From the NCBI GenBank assembly GCA_046048875.1, contig JBJOFG010000013.1, forward strand, positions 186,001 to 250,000: 64,000 nucleotides of DNA, written 5' to 3'. The translations under genes and the position numbers were made by a program. Below the pieces are notes generated by a model. That model did no database searches. It was not told the DNA's origin and worked only from the letters and a program-made list of their open reading frames with translations. Every line of letters begins with the position of its first letter. The stretch's first letter is position 1. The stretch is from CAIZGX01 sp046048875. Its GTDB lineage: Bacteria > Bacteroidota > Bacteroidia > Flavobacteriales_D > Sanyastnellaceae. Below are positions 18,401 through 27,068 of the stretch, piece by piece.

Positions 18401-20314
18401 TGATACCGCAATAGAAGTGATATACAAATTTGGTAATCCTGAAATAGCCGAAAAAGTATTTGCATTGGTTGTTTTATAAAGTGCAGATCCTTTTGAAGCA
18501 TAAATCACATTGACATTCGAGGGAGCAACTGCAAACGCATTAATAACTCCAGTTCCGAAAGTGCCCATAGCAGTGAAAGAAGTTCCAGCGTTTGAAGACT
18601 TATATATCGTAGACTTTCCAACATACAAATCGTTATCGGTTGCACCCATAGCATATGGAGTTACCCAGGCACCATCGGCATTCACACCAGTACCGCCACT
18701 GTTGACAATCGGATTGAATGTGCCTCCATTATTCGTTGACTTGTATATTGCGCCGTAATAAATTTCACCATACATAATGGCATCATTTGTTCGAGCAATA
18801 ATGCACTCCATTCCGTCACCTCCTAGAACCTGAGAATGTGCAGTTCCATTTTTAAGATTGGATCCATTGTCTTGCCAACCAGTTAAAATTTTGTTACCGT
18901 TCAATTGTGCTATTCCCAGTCGATACTGTTGAGAAATTTGAAGGTTACTCGAAGCATCAGAATAAGAAGTTCCGTTATCCGTTGTCCTGAAAACACCTCC
19001 ATCACAACCTACATACAAACTGTTGTTGGAAGGTATCCAAGTTAAACAGTGAACGTCGGCATGCACATAAGGCAATCCTCCGGATCCTGTCCAATGCGCA
19101 TTGCAGGTCCAAGTGGCACCACCATTGGTCGATTTCCAAATATTTACACCACCAACCCAAAGCGTATTAGCATCTGTCCCGCTGCATTCAATGGCTAAAT
19201 CATACCATCCTTGCCCTCCTGCATCACCACCGTTTGAATTCCACCCTAATAAATTGGGCGAAGTAGCCATCGATGTAAATCCAATTCCTGAATTTGTAGA
19301 TTTGTATACCCCTAGAAATCCTGAGTCAGAGTTTTTTGCAGCTAAAACATAAACAGTGGCAGCATTAGCGGCACTTACCGCAATGGATAATCGCCCTACA
19401 TTTGAAACAGGCAGACCACTAGTAATTGATGAGAAATTATCTCCTGAATCTGTACTTTTTATGAAACTAGTTCCAGCGGCATAGACAACAGTGGGGTCAC
19501 CAGGCTTGAATTCCATGTCCTTGTATGAACCTGCATTGGTTAAAACCCAACTTACTCCAGCATTAGTGGATTTGTAAATTCCCAAACTAGTTGCAGCAAG
19601 TAGAATGTTTGAATTAGTCGGGTGAATTAATAGTCGATTAATTAATCGTCCCTGGGTAACATTCCAATTTAAACCGGTAGATGACCATGTTGCTCCTCCA
19701 TCGGTCGATTTCAAAATACCAATAGAATAAGTATCGCCTGCATCTCCATCTCCCGTAGCCAAATAAATAATATTGTTGTTCGAAGGGTCAATGGCTACGT
19801 CGGTTGTTCCTATTGCATCCAAATAATCTGTATTCAGAACACTCCAACTTACCCCTGAATCTGTCGTTTTCCATAATCCTCCTGCAGGTGCACAACCATA
19901 GAATATTGAACTACTGCCAGGTTGTGGACGAATCGCATTTATTCTTCCTGCACCGCCCCCGCCGCCAGGAACGGAGTTATTTCCTATGTAAGTCCATAAT
20001 CCGCTAGTACCGGATGGGGGAGGAAACATTGCTGGATTTTCCAGCTTTGCCAATTGGATAGCATTGGTTGGAATTCGCTTTCCTGAAGGATAAACTCGAG
20101 GTTCCATATACCATTCCCATCTCTTATACGCCATAAATCCCTTTCCTTTTGGATAAGGGCGGTCAATATTACGCCATTCATTTTGAAAGGCTTCTTGGAC
20201 TTGATAAAAATTGGTCTCTGAATCCAAAATAAGATTGCGCCAGTTCAATTCTTGAGAGAAAATATTCTGAATGAAAAATGGCAACAAAAAAAATAAGAAA
20301 AGCGATTTTTTCAT
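15458..20314 (-). CDS. giant T9SS-secreted protein with BNR/sortilin-like propeller and MopE-type repeats
   Basis: 1618 residues with a signal peptide (MKKSLFLFFLLPFFIQNIFSQ). Residues about 100-760 carry many Asp-box/BNR repeats (STDGGATW, STNAGVSW, SSNGGTSW), as in VPS10/sortilin-like propellers. Then a CARDB-like domain (about 765-870), a pre-peptidase C-terminal-like domain (about 875-990, DVWYKF), Cys-rich GCTNVFACNYN units, two near-identical putative metal-binding MopE-type repeats (WYLDADADGYF), another WYQF domain, and a T9SS type A sorting domain (FPNPYCNGPL to the end). No catalytic site is seen. Likely a surface or released structural or adhesive protein. Convergent with DUF1599, 23-base overlap. 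Confidence 0.85.
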   Translation of the reverse strand: MKKSLFLFFLLPFFIQNIFSQELNWRNLILDSETNFYQVQEAFQNEWRNIDRPYPKGKGFMAYKRWEWYMEPRVYPSGKRIPTNAIQLAKLENPAMFPPPSGTSGLWTYIGNNSVPGGGGGAGRINAIRPQPGSSSIFYGCAPAGGLWKTTDSGVSWSVLNTDYLDAIGTTDVAIDPSNNNIIYLATGDGDAGDTYSIGILKSTDGGATWSSTGLNWNVTQGRLINRLLIHPTNSNILLAATSLGIYKSTNAGVSWVLTNAGSYKDMEFKPGDPTVVYAAGTSFIKSTDSGDNFSSITSGLPVSNVGRLSIAVSAANAATVYVLAAKNSDSGFLGVYKSTNSGIGFTSMATSPNLLGWNSNGGDAGGQGWYDLAIECSGTDANTLWVGGVNIWKSTNGGATWTCNAHWTGSGGLPYVHADVHCLTWIPSNNSLYVGCDGGVFRTTDNGTSYSDASSNLQISQQYRLGIAQLNGNKILTGWQDNGSNLKNGTAHSQVLGGDGMECIIARTNDAIMYGEIYYGAIYKSTNNGGTFNPIVNSGGTGVNADGAWVTPYAMGATDNDLYVGKSTIYKSSNAGTSFTAMGTFGTGVINAFAVAPSNVNVIYASKGSALYKTTNANTFSAISGLPNLYITSIAVSPIDENKVWLTFSGYTAGTKVYYSSNGGTSWTNISGSLPNIPSNTIVFQNTGNDALYIGTDAGVYYKDNSLADWIPYMNGLPNVVVDELEIHAATNTITAATFGRGTWRAPLYSQPNLDLAVVSITSPNGNFCSTTVTPELTLMNAGINTITSFQLTYTISGQASQTYSWSGNLTSGNSVLVTLPESTVSAGSYTLTINASSINGGSDDNTTNNSSSSTFTIVSGAANDICSNATNLIINAAYVTANNTVTCNDAADPICGGSGIKDVWYKFLYTGGDITIQTNSGSLVDTRIAIYSDCTDPFAIACNDDISATNYNSRIILTCSQLTNGATYYIQAGGYAGGTGTFGIQVLASTVAGCTNVFACNYNECANTDNGSCVNATTWYLDADADGYFVSSTSACSSPGATYTSTQGINGDCNDANASINAAGVELCGNGIDEDCSGTDLACSVPGCMDNTACNYNASATVSNGSCTYATTWYLDADADGYFVSSTSACSSPGATYTSTQGINGDCNDANANINNGISESCTNAIDDNCNGLINEGCNETDFIGDIFTTPININASFYPVCSLITGNLVGMGASPFGQVTCITGEDLWYQFTAQTEGVSVQLNTTAFDGVIEIQNTLGELIASENANNAIGNEILNFVGLTAGSVYRVGIRNYNSNFGTGSFTCCVRQLKRGACAYGSGPYQLCQIFKAQYVSGASYRFVFTGISGLANGNNYTKNSSTDLLVLNSVSPTLPYNSGYHVVITNVYTLANGIGQTEIVEVPALSPCPMNTITEPNTQLGASYRCSNGQQFRGAVVNSQPWICGVTNWKWKFQEVDLNNTPIGLPIEHLRGAASNVLNLSQVVQLQYGKKYAVQTAPVFSYGTGTYGSVQYLCIVGTAGVQNNGNDYKILNDSNNQIAFPNPYCNGPLTIKGLDFDQNGTIETEILNAQQSIIQRKMYVVENGQIVIPDLSFLENGIYFVVLKSSNKQEIIKLLVIH
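16853..16983. repeat. 131-bp direct repeat, copy A
   Basis: Matches 17135-17265 at an offset of 282 bases with a single visible mismatch (CTGGTCG versus CTAGTCG). It encodes one MopE-type repeat of the BNR protein. Confidence 0.85.
17135..17265. repeat. 131-bp direct repeat, copy B
   Basis: Partner of 16853-16983 with one visible mismatch; encodes the preceding MopE-type repeat in the same protein. Confidence 0.85.
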
Positions 20315-20464
20315 AAAAGCAATTTAGATAAAAACTTCAATACGGAAGATTCAACAAAAGGTTTTGGTTAATTGAAAACTCAATCTGTTGAAAACTACCA
20401 ACCATTGTGAATTTCAGGAGTTACTCTGCGTATTACTTTCGAAGTCTGATTTAGAATAGACGAG

Positions 20465-22336
20465 ATGGCTCAAGAAGTTAAATACACAGAAGACAACATT
20501 AAATCCCTCGAGTGGTACGAACACATTCGTCTTCGTCCTGGGATGTACATAGGTAAGCTCGGCGATGGTAGCACCGCAGACGATGGAATCTATGTTTTGT
20601 TGAAGGAAATTATGGACAACTCCATTGACGAATTTGTCATGGGGAATGGAAAAAATATTGAAATTACCATTAAAGATGGAACCGTTACCGTTCGAGATTA
20701 CGGAAGAGGTATTCCTCTTGGAAAGGTGATAGATTGCGTTTCGAAGATCAATACAGGTGGAAAGTACGATTCTCGTGCCTTCAAGAAATCTGTCGGATTG
20801 AATGGAGTAGGTACCAAGGCCGTGAATGCACTGAGTTCTCACTTTAGAGTAGAGTCCTTCCGTGAAGGTGAAATGAAGGCGGCTGAATTCGGAAAAGGTG
20901 TAATCACTCAAGATTTCAAAATTGTTAAATCAGACGGAAAGAATGGAACCATGATGTCCTTCGTTCCCGATGAAAGCATTTTTGTAAACTATCAATTCCG
21001 TTCGCAGCACATTGAAAGACTGCTTTGGAACTATTGCTATTTGAATGCTGGTTTAACCATCATTTTCAATGGACAAAAATTCAAATCGGAAAACGGACTG
21101 CGTGATTTGCTTGCCGCAAACATGTCGGAAGATCCTTTGTACAATGCCATTCACTTGAAAGGCGACGACATTGAAGTAGCCATTACGCACACCAATTCAT
21201 ACGGCGAAGAATATTACAGTTTTGTAAACGGACAATACACAACGCAAGGAGGTACGCATCAAGCAGCTTTCCGAGAAGCCTATGTGAAAGTTATTCGTGA
21301 CTTCTTCAAAAAAGATTACGAAGCAGTTGACGTTCGTTCTGGTATTGTTGCTGCCGTGGCCATTAAGGTTATAGAGCCCGTTTTCGAGTCTCAAACAAAA
21401 ACCAAACTGGGATCTAACGAAATTGAACCAAACGGGAAGAGTGTCAAAGCTTTTGTCCTTGAATTCTTGCAGAAGGAACTCGACAACTACTTGCACAGAA
21501 ATCCCGAAGTCGCTCAAAGTTTATTGAAGAAGATTCTTCAATCAGAACGTGAAAGAAAAGAACTTGCGGGTATTGCTAAATTGGCGAGAGAACGCGCCAA
21601 GAAAGCGAATCTTCACAACAAGAAACTGCGCGATTGCAAAGTGCACTACGCAGATAAAAGTGACTTGGCTCCTGCAACCACACTATTCATCACCGAGGGT
21701 GATTCCGCTTCTGGATCCATTACCATTTCTCGAAATGTACAAACCCAAGCCGTTTTCAGTTTGAAGGGAAAGCCCTTGAATACCTACGGTTTGACAAAGA
21801 AAGTCGTTTACGAGAACGAAGAATTTAACTTGCTTCAAGCAGCATTGGACATTGAAGATGGATTAGATTCGTTGCGTTACAACAATGTGGTTATCGCAAC
21901 CGATGCCGATGTCGATGGAATGCACATTCGACTTTTAATGATCACTTTCTTCTTGCAATTCTTTCCAGATTTAGTGAAGTCAGGTCACTTGTATGTCCTT
22001 CAAACGCCGCTGTTCCGTGTAAGAAATAAGAAAGAAACCATCTACTGTTATTCTGATCTTGAACGTCAGCATGCCATTCAGAAGTTAGGATCCAAGCCTG
22101 AAATCACGCGATTCAAGGGATTGGGAGAGATTTCTCCAGAAGAATTCAAATTTTTTATTGGCGAAAACATTCGTTTGGAGCCAGTTGTCATCACGAAAGA
22201 CATCCACATCAAAGACATTCTTGAATTTTATATGGGGAAGAACACCCCCGATAGACAAGACTTTATCATTAGAAACCTTCGTGTAGAGAAAGATGAAATC
22301 GTTGAAAAGAAGGAAGTAGAAACTGAAATAGAATAG
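20465..22336 (+). CDS. parE: DNA topoisomerase IV subunit B
   Basis: 623 residues, the ATPase subunit of topoisomerase IV, which separates replicated chromosomes. GHKL ATPase: LRPGMYIG near 25, EIMDNSIDEF near 50 with the catalytic Glu, DYGRGIPLG and GLNGVGTKAVNAL. Transducer FVNGQYTTQGGTH near 255. TOPRIM: TEGDSASGS near 410 and DADVDGMHIR near 480. It lacks the long insertion of many GyrB proteins, and its partner parC follows after 8 bases, which together support ParE over GyrB. The exact GyrB/ParE split should be confirmed by phylogeny. Confidence 0.9.
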   Translation: MAQEVKYTEDNIKSLEWYEHIRLRPGMYIGKLGDGSTADDGIYVLLKEIMDNSIDEFVMGNGKNIEITIKDGTVTVRDYGRGIPLGKVIDCVSKINTGGKYDSRAFKKSVGLNGVGTKAVNALSSHFRVESFREGEMKAAEFGKGVITQDFKIVKSDGKNGTMMSFVPDESIFVNYQFRSQHIERLLWNYCYLNAGLTIIFNGQKFKSENGLRDLLAANMSEDPLYNAIHLKGDDIEVAITHTNSYGEEYYSFVNGQYTTQGGTHQAAFREAYVKVIRDFFKKDYEAVDVRSGIVAAVAIKVIEPVFESQTKTKLGSNEIEPNGKSVKAFVLEFLQKELDNYLHRNPEVAQSLLKKILQSERERKELAGIAKLARERAKKANLHNKKLRDCKVHYADKSDLAPATTLFITEGDSASGSITISRNVQTQAVFSLKGKPLNTYGLTKKVVYENEEFNLLQAALDIEDGLDSLRYNNVVIATDADVDGMHIRLLMITFFLQFFPDLVKSGHLYVLQTPLFRVRNKKETIYCYSDLERQHAIQKLGSKPEITRFKGLGEISPEEFKFFIGENIRLEPVVITKDIHIKDILEFYMGKNTPDRQDFIIRNLRVEKDEIVEKKEVETEIE

Positions 22337-22344
22337 GAGAGGAG

Positions 22345-24942
22345 ATGGAAGAAAATACAAATCCAGAAGAAAATAAATTAGGAAACGTAATTGGTGTAAC
22401 AGACCTCTATGAGGGATGGTTCCTCGATTATGCGTCATATGTAATTTTAGAAAGAGCTGTTCCGCACTTGTACGACGGACTGAAGCCTGTGCAGCGAAGA
22501 ATTCTTCACAGCTTGTGGGAAATGGACGATGGTCGTTTCAATAAGGTCGCGAACGTGATTGGTAACACCATGAAATATCACCCGCACGGTGATGCTTCCA
22601 TTGGTGATGCCTTGGTTCAGATTGGACAAAAGAATTTGCTCATTGATACCCAAGGAAACTGGGGAAATATTTTTACAGGAGATAGCGCTGCTGCCCCGCG
22701 TTACATAGAATCTCGATTGAACAAACTTTCTCAAGAGATTATCTTCAATCCGAAAACAACCAACTGGTTGGCGAGTTATGACGGAAGAAACAAGGAGCCG
22801 GAAACGCTTCCTGTTAAATTCCCTCTTTTACTTTCTTTAGGGGTTGAAGGAATTGCCGTGGGATTGGCTTGTAAAATTCTTCCGCACAACTTTGTAGAAT
22901 TGATCGATGCGAGCATCGATGCCCTTCGTGGAAAGAAAACACACATCGTTCCCGATTTCCTTACCGGTGGAATGGCCGATTTCTCGGACTACAACGGTGG
23001 ACTTCGTGGTGGAAAAGTGCGTGTTCGTGCGAAAATCAAAAAAGACGACGCAGCTCGTTGTTTGGTCATTACTGAAATTCCTTTTGGAACGACAACCTCT
23101 TCTTTGATCGATTCCATCTTGAAAGCCAACGACAAAGGCAAAATCAAGATTAAGAAAATTGAAGACAATACCGCGGAGTTCGTGGAAATCATGGTTCATC
23201 TGGCAACGGGTGTTTCTCCAGACAAGACCATCGATGCGCTTTATGCTTTCACGGATTGTGAAGTCAGTATTTCTCCAAACTCGTGCGTCATTCACGATGA
23301 CCGTCCGAAGTTCCTTCCTGTAGATGAACTTTTAAAGATTTCTGCAGATAGAACCCGCGACTTAATCGGAAAAGAACTTGAAATTCAGTTGAATGAACTT
23401 CAAGAAAGTTGGCATTTTGCTTCTTTGGAAAAGATATTCATTGAAAAAAGAATCTACCGCGACATTGAAGAATGTGAAACGTGGGACGACATTATTGCTG
23501 CCATTCACAAAGGACTTAAGCCTCACACCAAGAAATTCTTGCGTGCGGTTACCGATGAAGATGTGGCTCGATTGACCGAAATCAAGATTAAACGTATTTC
23601 GAAATTCGACAGCAAAAAAGCCGATGACTTTATTTCGAAGTTGGAAGGAGAAATCGATCAAGTAAAGGAAAAGTTGGATCATTTGACCGATACCGCTATT
23701 GCTTACTTCAAAGATTTGAAGGCGAAATACGGTAAAGGAAGAGAACGGAAAACAGAAATTCGAACGTTTGATACTGTTCAAGCAGCAGCGGTTGCAATTG
23801 CCAACGCCAAGCTTTCGGTTAATATGGCTGAAGGATTCGCGGGGATCGGATTGAAACGCGACGAAGGAGAATTCGTATGTGAATGCTCCGACATCGATGA
23901 TATTATCGTTTTCCGAAGAGACGGAAAAATGATGGTTTCGAAAGTTCAACAGAAAGCCTTCTTCGGAAAGGACATCATACACATTGCCGTTTGGAAGAAA
24001 GACGATCGTAGAACGATATACAATCTCATGTATCGCGACGGCAAGAATGGCGGCGCAAACATGAAACGTTTCGCTGTGACTTCAATTACCCGCGACAAAG
24101 AGTACGACCTAACCAAAGGAACTCCTGGAAGCGAGGTTCTCTACTTCAGCGCGAATCCAAACGGAGAAGCCGAAGTGGTCACAGTTAACCTTCGCGCGCT
24201 CGAGCGATTGAAAAAGCTGAAGTTCGACGTAGACTTTTCGGAATTAGCGGTAAAAGGCCGCGATGCTCAAGGAAATGTAGCCACCAAATATCCTGTTAAA
24301 AAGGTTGAATTGAAATCGGCCGGGGTATCTACTCTGAGCGCTCGAAAGATCTGGATCGACGAAAGTGTTCAGCGATTGAACGACGAAGGACGTGGAAGAT
24401 TCTTGGGAGATTTTGGTCCTGAAGACAAATTATTGGTCATTCAATCATCGGGCGACTATCAGTTGTTAGCGCCAGACTTAAGTATTCACTTCCCAGATAA
24501 TATGTTAACCGTTGAAAAATGGTTGCCAGAAAAACCAATGAGCTCGGTTTATTTCGACGGGGAAAAGGAAACTTGGATGGTCAAGCGCTTCTTAGTTGAG
24601 CCAAGTAAAGGTCTTGTTCGATTTATTACGGATCACCCGAAATCAAAAATGGCCGTGGCCACCACTAACCATTTTCCGAATATCTATATCCGCTTCAACA
24701 AGAAATTTAAGCAGGCCCAGAATAAGATGGACGAGACGTTAAGTCTTCCAGACTTCATTTCTGTTAAAGGATTGAAGGCTATTGGAAACAGACTTTCGAC
24801 GTATCCGATTCTTTCAGTAGACCTGTTGGAGCCAGATGCTGAAAGAGAACAACAAGCCGATGAAGCAATTTTAGCCACTCGTCCGCAAGCAACAACTTTC
24901 AATGAAGACGGAACTGAAGCCATTCAGCCTTCTTTGTTTTAG
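22345..24942 (+). CDS. parC: DNA topoisomerase IV subunit A
   Basis: 865 residues, the DNA-cleaving subunit partnered with ParE. N-terminal winged-helix domain with YDGLKPVQRRIL and KYHPHGDASIGDAL; the active-site Tyr is Tyr120 in AAPRYIE. A coiled coil lies at about 430-460 and a pinwheel C-terminal domain follows, with a charged tail. The start is preceded by AGGAGAGGAG, a Shine-Dalgarno-like site unusual for this phylum, and the gene follows parE by 8 bases, so both are co-transcribed. No clear terminator follows. Confidence 0.9.
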   Translation: MEENTNPEENKLGNVIGVTDLYEGWFLDYASYVILERAVPHLYDGLKPVQRRILHSLWEMDDGRFNKVANVIGNTMKYHPHGDASIGDALVQIGQKNLLIDTQGNWGNIFTGDSAAAPRYIESRLNKLSQEIIFNPKTTNWLASYDGRNKEPETLPVKFPLLLSLGVEGIAVGLACKILPHNFVELIDASIDALRGKKTHIVPDFLTGGMADFSDYNGGLRGGKVRVRAKIKKDDAARCLVITEIPFGTTTSSLIDSILKANDKGKIKIKKIEDNTAEFVEIMVHLATGVSPDKTIDALYAFTDCEVSISPNSCVIHDDRPKFLPVDELLKISADRTRDLIGKELEIQLNELQESWHFASLEKIFIEKRIYRDIEECETWDDIIAAIHKGLKPHTKKFLRAVTDEDVARLTEIKIKRISKFDSKKADDFISKLEGEIDQVKEKLDHLTDTAIAYFKDLKAKYGKGRERKTEIRTFDTVQAAAVAIANAKLSVNMAEGFAGIGLKRDEGEFVCECSDIDDIIVFRRDGKMMVSKVQQKAFFGKDIIHIAVWKKDDRRTIYNLMYRDGKNGGANMKRFAVTSITRDKEYDLTKGTPGSEVLYFSANPNGEAEVVTVNLRALERLKKLKFDVDFSELAVKGRDAQGNVATKYPVKKVELKSAGVSTLSARKIWIDESVQRLNDEGRGRFLGDFGPEDKLLVIQSSGDYQLLAPDLSIHFPDNMLTVEKWLPEKPMSSVYFDGEKETWMVKRFLVEPSKGLVRFITDHPKSKMAVATTNHFPNIYIRFNKKFKQAQNKMDETLSLPDFISVKGLKAIGNRLSTYPILSVDLLEPDAEREQQADEAILATRPQATTFNEDGTEAIQPSLF

Positions 24943-25018
24943 GTTTAAGTAAGATTTGTTAATTGATTGATTGTAAGCGAGTAAACTAAATTCAGTTAAA
25001 TAAAATAATCAGTAAGAA

Positions 25019-25708
25019 ATGAATGCGCCGCATATTCACCTTTTAATCAACCATTTGCCGATAATTGGACTAATTATCGGTGTTTTAGTCCTTATTTCTG
25101 GGCTTTTATTGAAAAAACAGATGGTTTCAACCGTTGGACTATGGATTACGATGGTTGCGGGCATATCTAGCTATCCAACCATGTACTCAGGTGGTGCAGC
25201 TGAGCATTACATGGAAGAAAAAGAATCTGAATATGATCTTAGCCCTGAGCTCATTCACGAGCATGAAGAAGCTGCAGAACTCGCTTTTTGGCCATGTTTG
25301 GTTACTGGAATTTTAGCTGGATTAGCGCTATTTGGAGGCCATAAAAGTCACAAACACACCAAAAAAGCTGAGATTTTAGTCGTTTTTATCGGAATTATTG
25401 CAATTATCCTAGTTGGAAAAGCGGGGTTGACAGGCGGACAAATTCGTCATCCTGAAATTTCAAATTGTTGTTCGGCTGAAGGTTCTTCAGGATCATGCAA
25501 GGGTATGCACGGACACGAAGGTTGCTCAGGAGTGAAAGGTCATGAAGAATGTACCTATATGAATTCTGAGAAATGTGGGCACAATTGTATGACGGGCTGT
25601 AAGCACGACGGAACAGATGCTTGCTGTAAAACGGATTCAATTTCTCAAGTAAAATCTTGCTGCAAGAAAGAATCTGGACATTGCGACCACAACGGAGAAG
25701 AACATTAA
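25019..25708 (+). CDS. four-helix membrane protein with Cys/His-rich putative metal-binding tail
   Basis: 229 residues. Four membrane segments (about 12-31, 37-58, 87-106, 117-135) form a small DUF2231-like core with conserved-looking HIHLLINHLPIIG at the start and GGQIRHPE at 139-146. The last 80 residues (150-229) contain 13 Cys and 8 His, including three CC pairs, a CGHNC and a GHCDH, a pattern like metallothioneins or copper/zinc chaperone tails. The family core is known in Bacteroidota, sometimes beside cytochromes, but I do not recognise this tail. Likely an inner-membrane protein that binds soft metals. Standalone gene with its own terminator at 25739. Confidence 0.75.
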   Translation: MNAPHIHLLINHLPIIGLIIGVLVLISGLLLKKQMVSTVGLWITMVAGISSYPTMYSGGAAEHYMEEKESEYDLSPELIHEHEEAAELAFWPCLVTGILAGLALFGGHKSHKHTKKAEILVVFIGIIAIILVGKAGLTGGQIRHPEISNCCSAEGSSGSCKGMHGHEGCSGVKGHEECTYMNSEKCGHNCMTGCKHDGTDACCKTDSISQVKSCCKKESGHCDHNGEEH

Positions 25709-25738
25709 ATCGATGGATTTTCAATTCACTAATAACGG

Positions 25739-25761
25739 ACCCGGAGAAATCCGAGTTTTTT
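25739..25761 (+). terminator. rho-independent terminator
   Basis: CGGA-GAAA-TCCG stem-loop with outer AC/GT pairs and a six-T run, 30 bases after the Cys/His-rich protein gene. Confidence 0.75.
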
Positions 25762-25805
25762 ATTGCTCTAGTAATCAGTTTATTATCACACCTTAAGACA
25801 CATAA

Positions 25806-25820
25806 TTTACATTATGTAAA
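25806..25820. promoter_or_regulatory. palindrome TTTACAT-T-ATGTAAA of unknown role
   Basis: Two perfect 7-base arms around a central T in the intergenic region 25709-25922. It overlaps a second symmetry (ACATAAT ... ATTATGT, 25799-25816). Could be an operator, but no promoter box is next to it. Confidence 0.35.
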
Positions 25821-25887
25821 CTAACATTTTCTATCGCCGCAATCCCGGTGAATGAATTATTCGTCCCGATACATCTTCTGAAATATC

Positions 25888-25917
25888 ATTTTAATAAGGG
25901 TGAATGATTATTCGCCC
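25888..25917 (-). terminator. hairpin past the 149-residue protein gene, weak terminator
   Basis: GGGTGAAT-GATT-ATTCGCCC forms an 8-bp stem with one wobble pair, directly past the stop at 25923; on the minus strand it is followed by an AT-rich TTATTAAAAT. A related, less perfect copy (GGTGAATGAATTATTCGTCC) lies at 25847-25866. Confidence 0.45.
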
Positions 25918-25922
25918 CTCGA

Positions 25923-26372
25923 TCATTTTACCTCTCCCTTAAAAGTGAAATACCCAAATTCTCCATTCGTAAACTTGAACCCCATCACTTTATGGTAAGG
26001 TCCAAATCGATCTTGAAAATGAAATCGGACTGAGTATGAATAAATATTTCCACTTTGTAAAACACCTCTCGGATACTTGTCAATGTAATGAGGATCACCT
26101 GTAAAAGCTTGAGCGATTTCTAAACTATCACTTCCAACTTTAAAATAATATTCCTTATAACAATTTTGATGAGGTGTATTTGGCCACAGGTATGGATTCT
26201 CGGTAACCAACAAAAAATTCTTAGTGCGATCGCCTGAAATCGTTTTCAGCCAAAGCGTATCCGAGAAAATTATTGAATCTTGTTCATTTTCCATGGTTTT
26301 TTGACTAGAATTTTGCGAAAAACCTTGAAAATTCAGAAAAACAAAAGAAATAACTGTGAAAATAGGTCTCAT
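25923..26372 (-). CDS. hypothetical secreted protein
   Basis: 149 residues with a signal peptide (MRPIFTVISFVFLNFQGFSQ). The mature part is rich in aromatic residues (CYKEYYFKVG, YSYSVRFHF, YFTFKG) and looks beta-rich, with no catalytic motif I recognise. Lies 30 bases after the ABC ATPase gene on the same strand and could belong to that operon; nothing in its sequence connects it to transport. Function unknown. Confidence 0.65.
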   Translation of the reverse strand: MRPIFTVISFVFLNFQGFSQNSSQKTMENEQDSIIFSDTLWLKTISGDRTKNFLLVTENPYLWPNTPHQNCYKEYYFKVGSDSLEIAQAFTGDPHYIDKYPRGVLQSGNIYSYSVRFHFQDRFGPYHKVMGFKFTNGEFGYFTFKGEVK

Positions 26373-26402
26373 TGTAAGATATCTTCAATTACCGAACCAA
26401 TT

Positions 26403-27068
26403 TTAGACGATTTGCCCATCCGACATCGTAATCGTACGGTCACTTGCCTTTGCAAAATCATTATCGTGTGTTACGGCTATAATGGTTTGACCTTTTTCAT
26501 GAGCCAATTCTTGTAATATCTCGAACACAACTTGAGTGTTCTTACTATCCAAATTCCCAGTCGGCTCGTCGCCCATTATTATCAATGGGTCATTAATAAG
26601 CGCTCTAGCAATGGCAATGCGTTGCTGCTGTCCACCCGATAACTTCGATGCTGGCTTTAATGCCTGATCTTCCATCCCCAACATCTTTAATTTCTCAATG
26701 GCTTTGTGCTCAATTTCTTCTTTCGATAATTTCCCCAACCTCAAAGCAGGAATCATAATGTTGTTTAAACAGGTAAAATCGGCCAATAAATAGTGAAATT
26801 GGAAGATAAATCCGATTTTTTCATTTCGAATGGCTGCTAAACGGTCCTGGCCATAACCACTCACATTTTCCCCATCAATGAATAATTCCCCTTTGTAATC
26901 GGTGTCCATGGTTGAAAGAATATAGAGTAAGGTCGATTTTCCACAACCCGACTTTCCAACCAATGTCAAAAACTCTCCTTTCGTCACCCCAAATGAAATG
27001 TCGTTCAGCACTTTGAACTCCACAGGATCGTGAAAGAATTTTTCAATATGTTTTACTTCCAATATCAT
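26403..27068 (-). CDS. ABC transporter ATP-binding protein, MacB/LolD type
   Basis: 221 residues. Complete ATPase motifs: Walker A GKSGCGKST near 38-46, Q-loop in IFQFHYLL, signature LSGGQQQR near 142-149, Walker B IIMGDEP and the His switch in VTHD. The length and motifs fit the LolD/MacB/FtsE group that drives FtsX-type permeases. It directly abuts the permease gene (stop codon next to the start codon), so the two surely form one transporter. With the HlyD protein upstream this gives a MacAB-like tripartite exporter; the substrate is unknown. Confidence 0.92.
   Translation of the reverse strand: MILEVKHIEKFFHDPVEFKVLNDISFGVTKGEFLTLVGKSGCGKSTLLYILSTMDTDYKGELFIDGENVSGYGQDRLAAIRNEKIGFIFQFHYLLADFTCLNNIMIPALRLGKLSKEEIEHKAIEKLKMLGMEDQALKPASKLSGGQQQRIAIARALINDPLIIMGDEPTGNLDSKNTQVVFEILQELAHEKGQTIIAVTHDNDFAKASDRTITMSDGQIV

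Noticed and set aside
20414..20911. 165-residue open frame on the minus strand inside parE
   Set aside because: It is antisense to the conserved ATPase domain of parE, has no signal or family likeness, and shares the codon pattern expected of a shadow frame.
23362..23982. 206-residue open frame on the minus strand inside parC
   Set aside because: Antisense to the coiled-coil region of parC; no family features.
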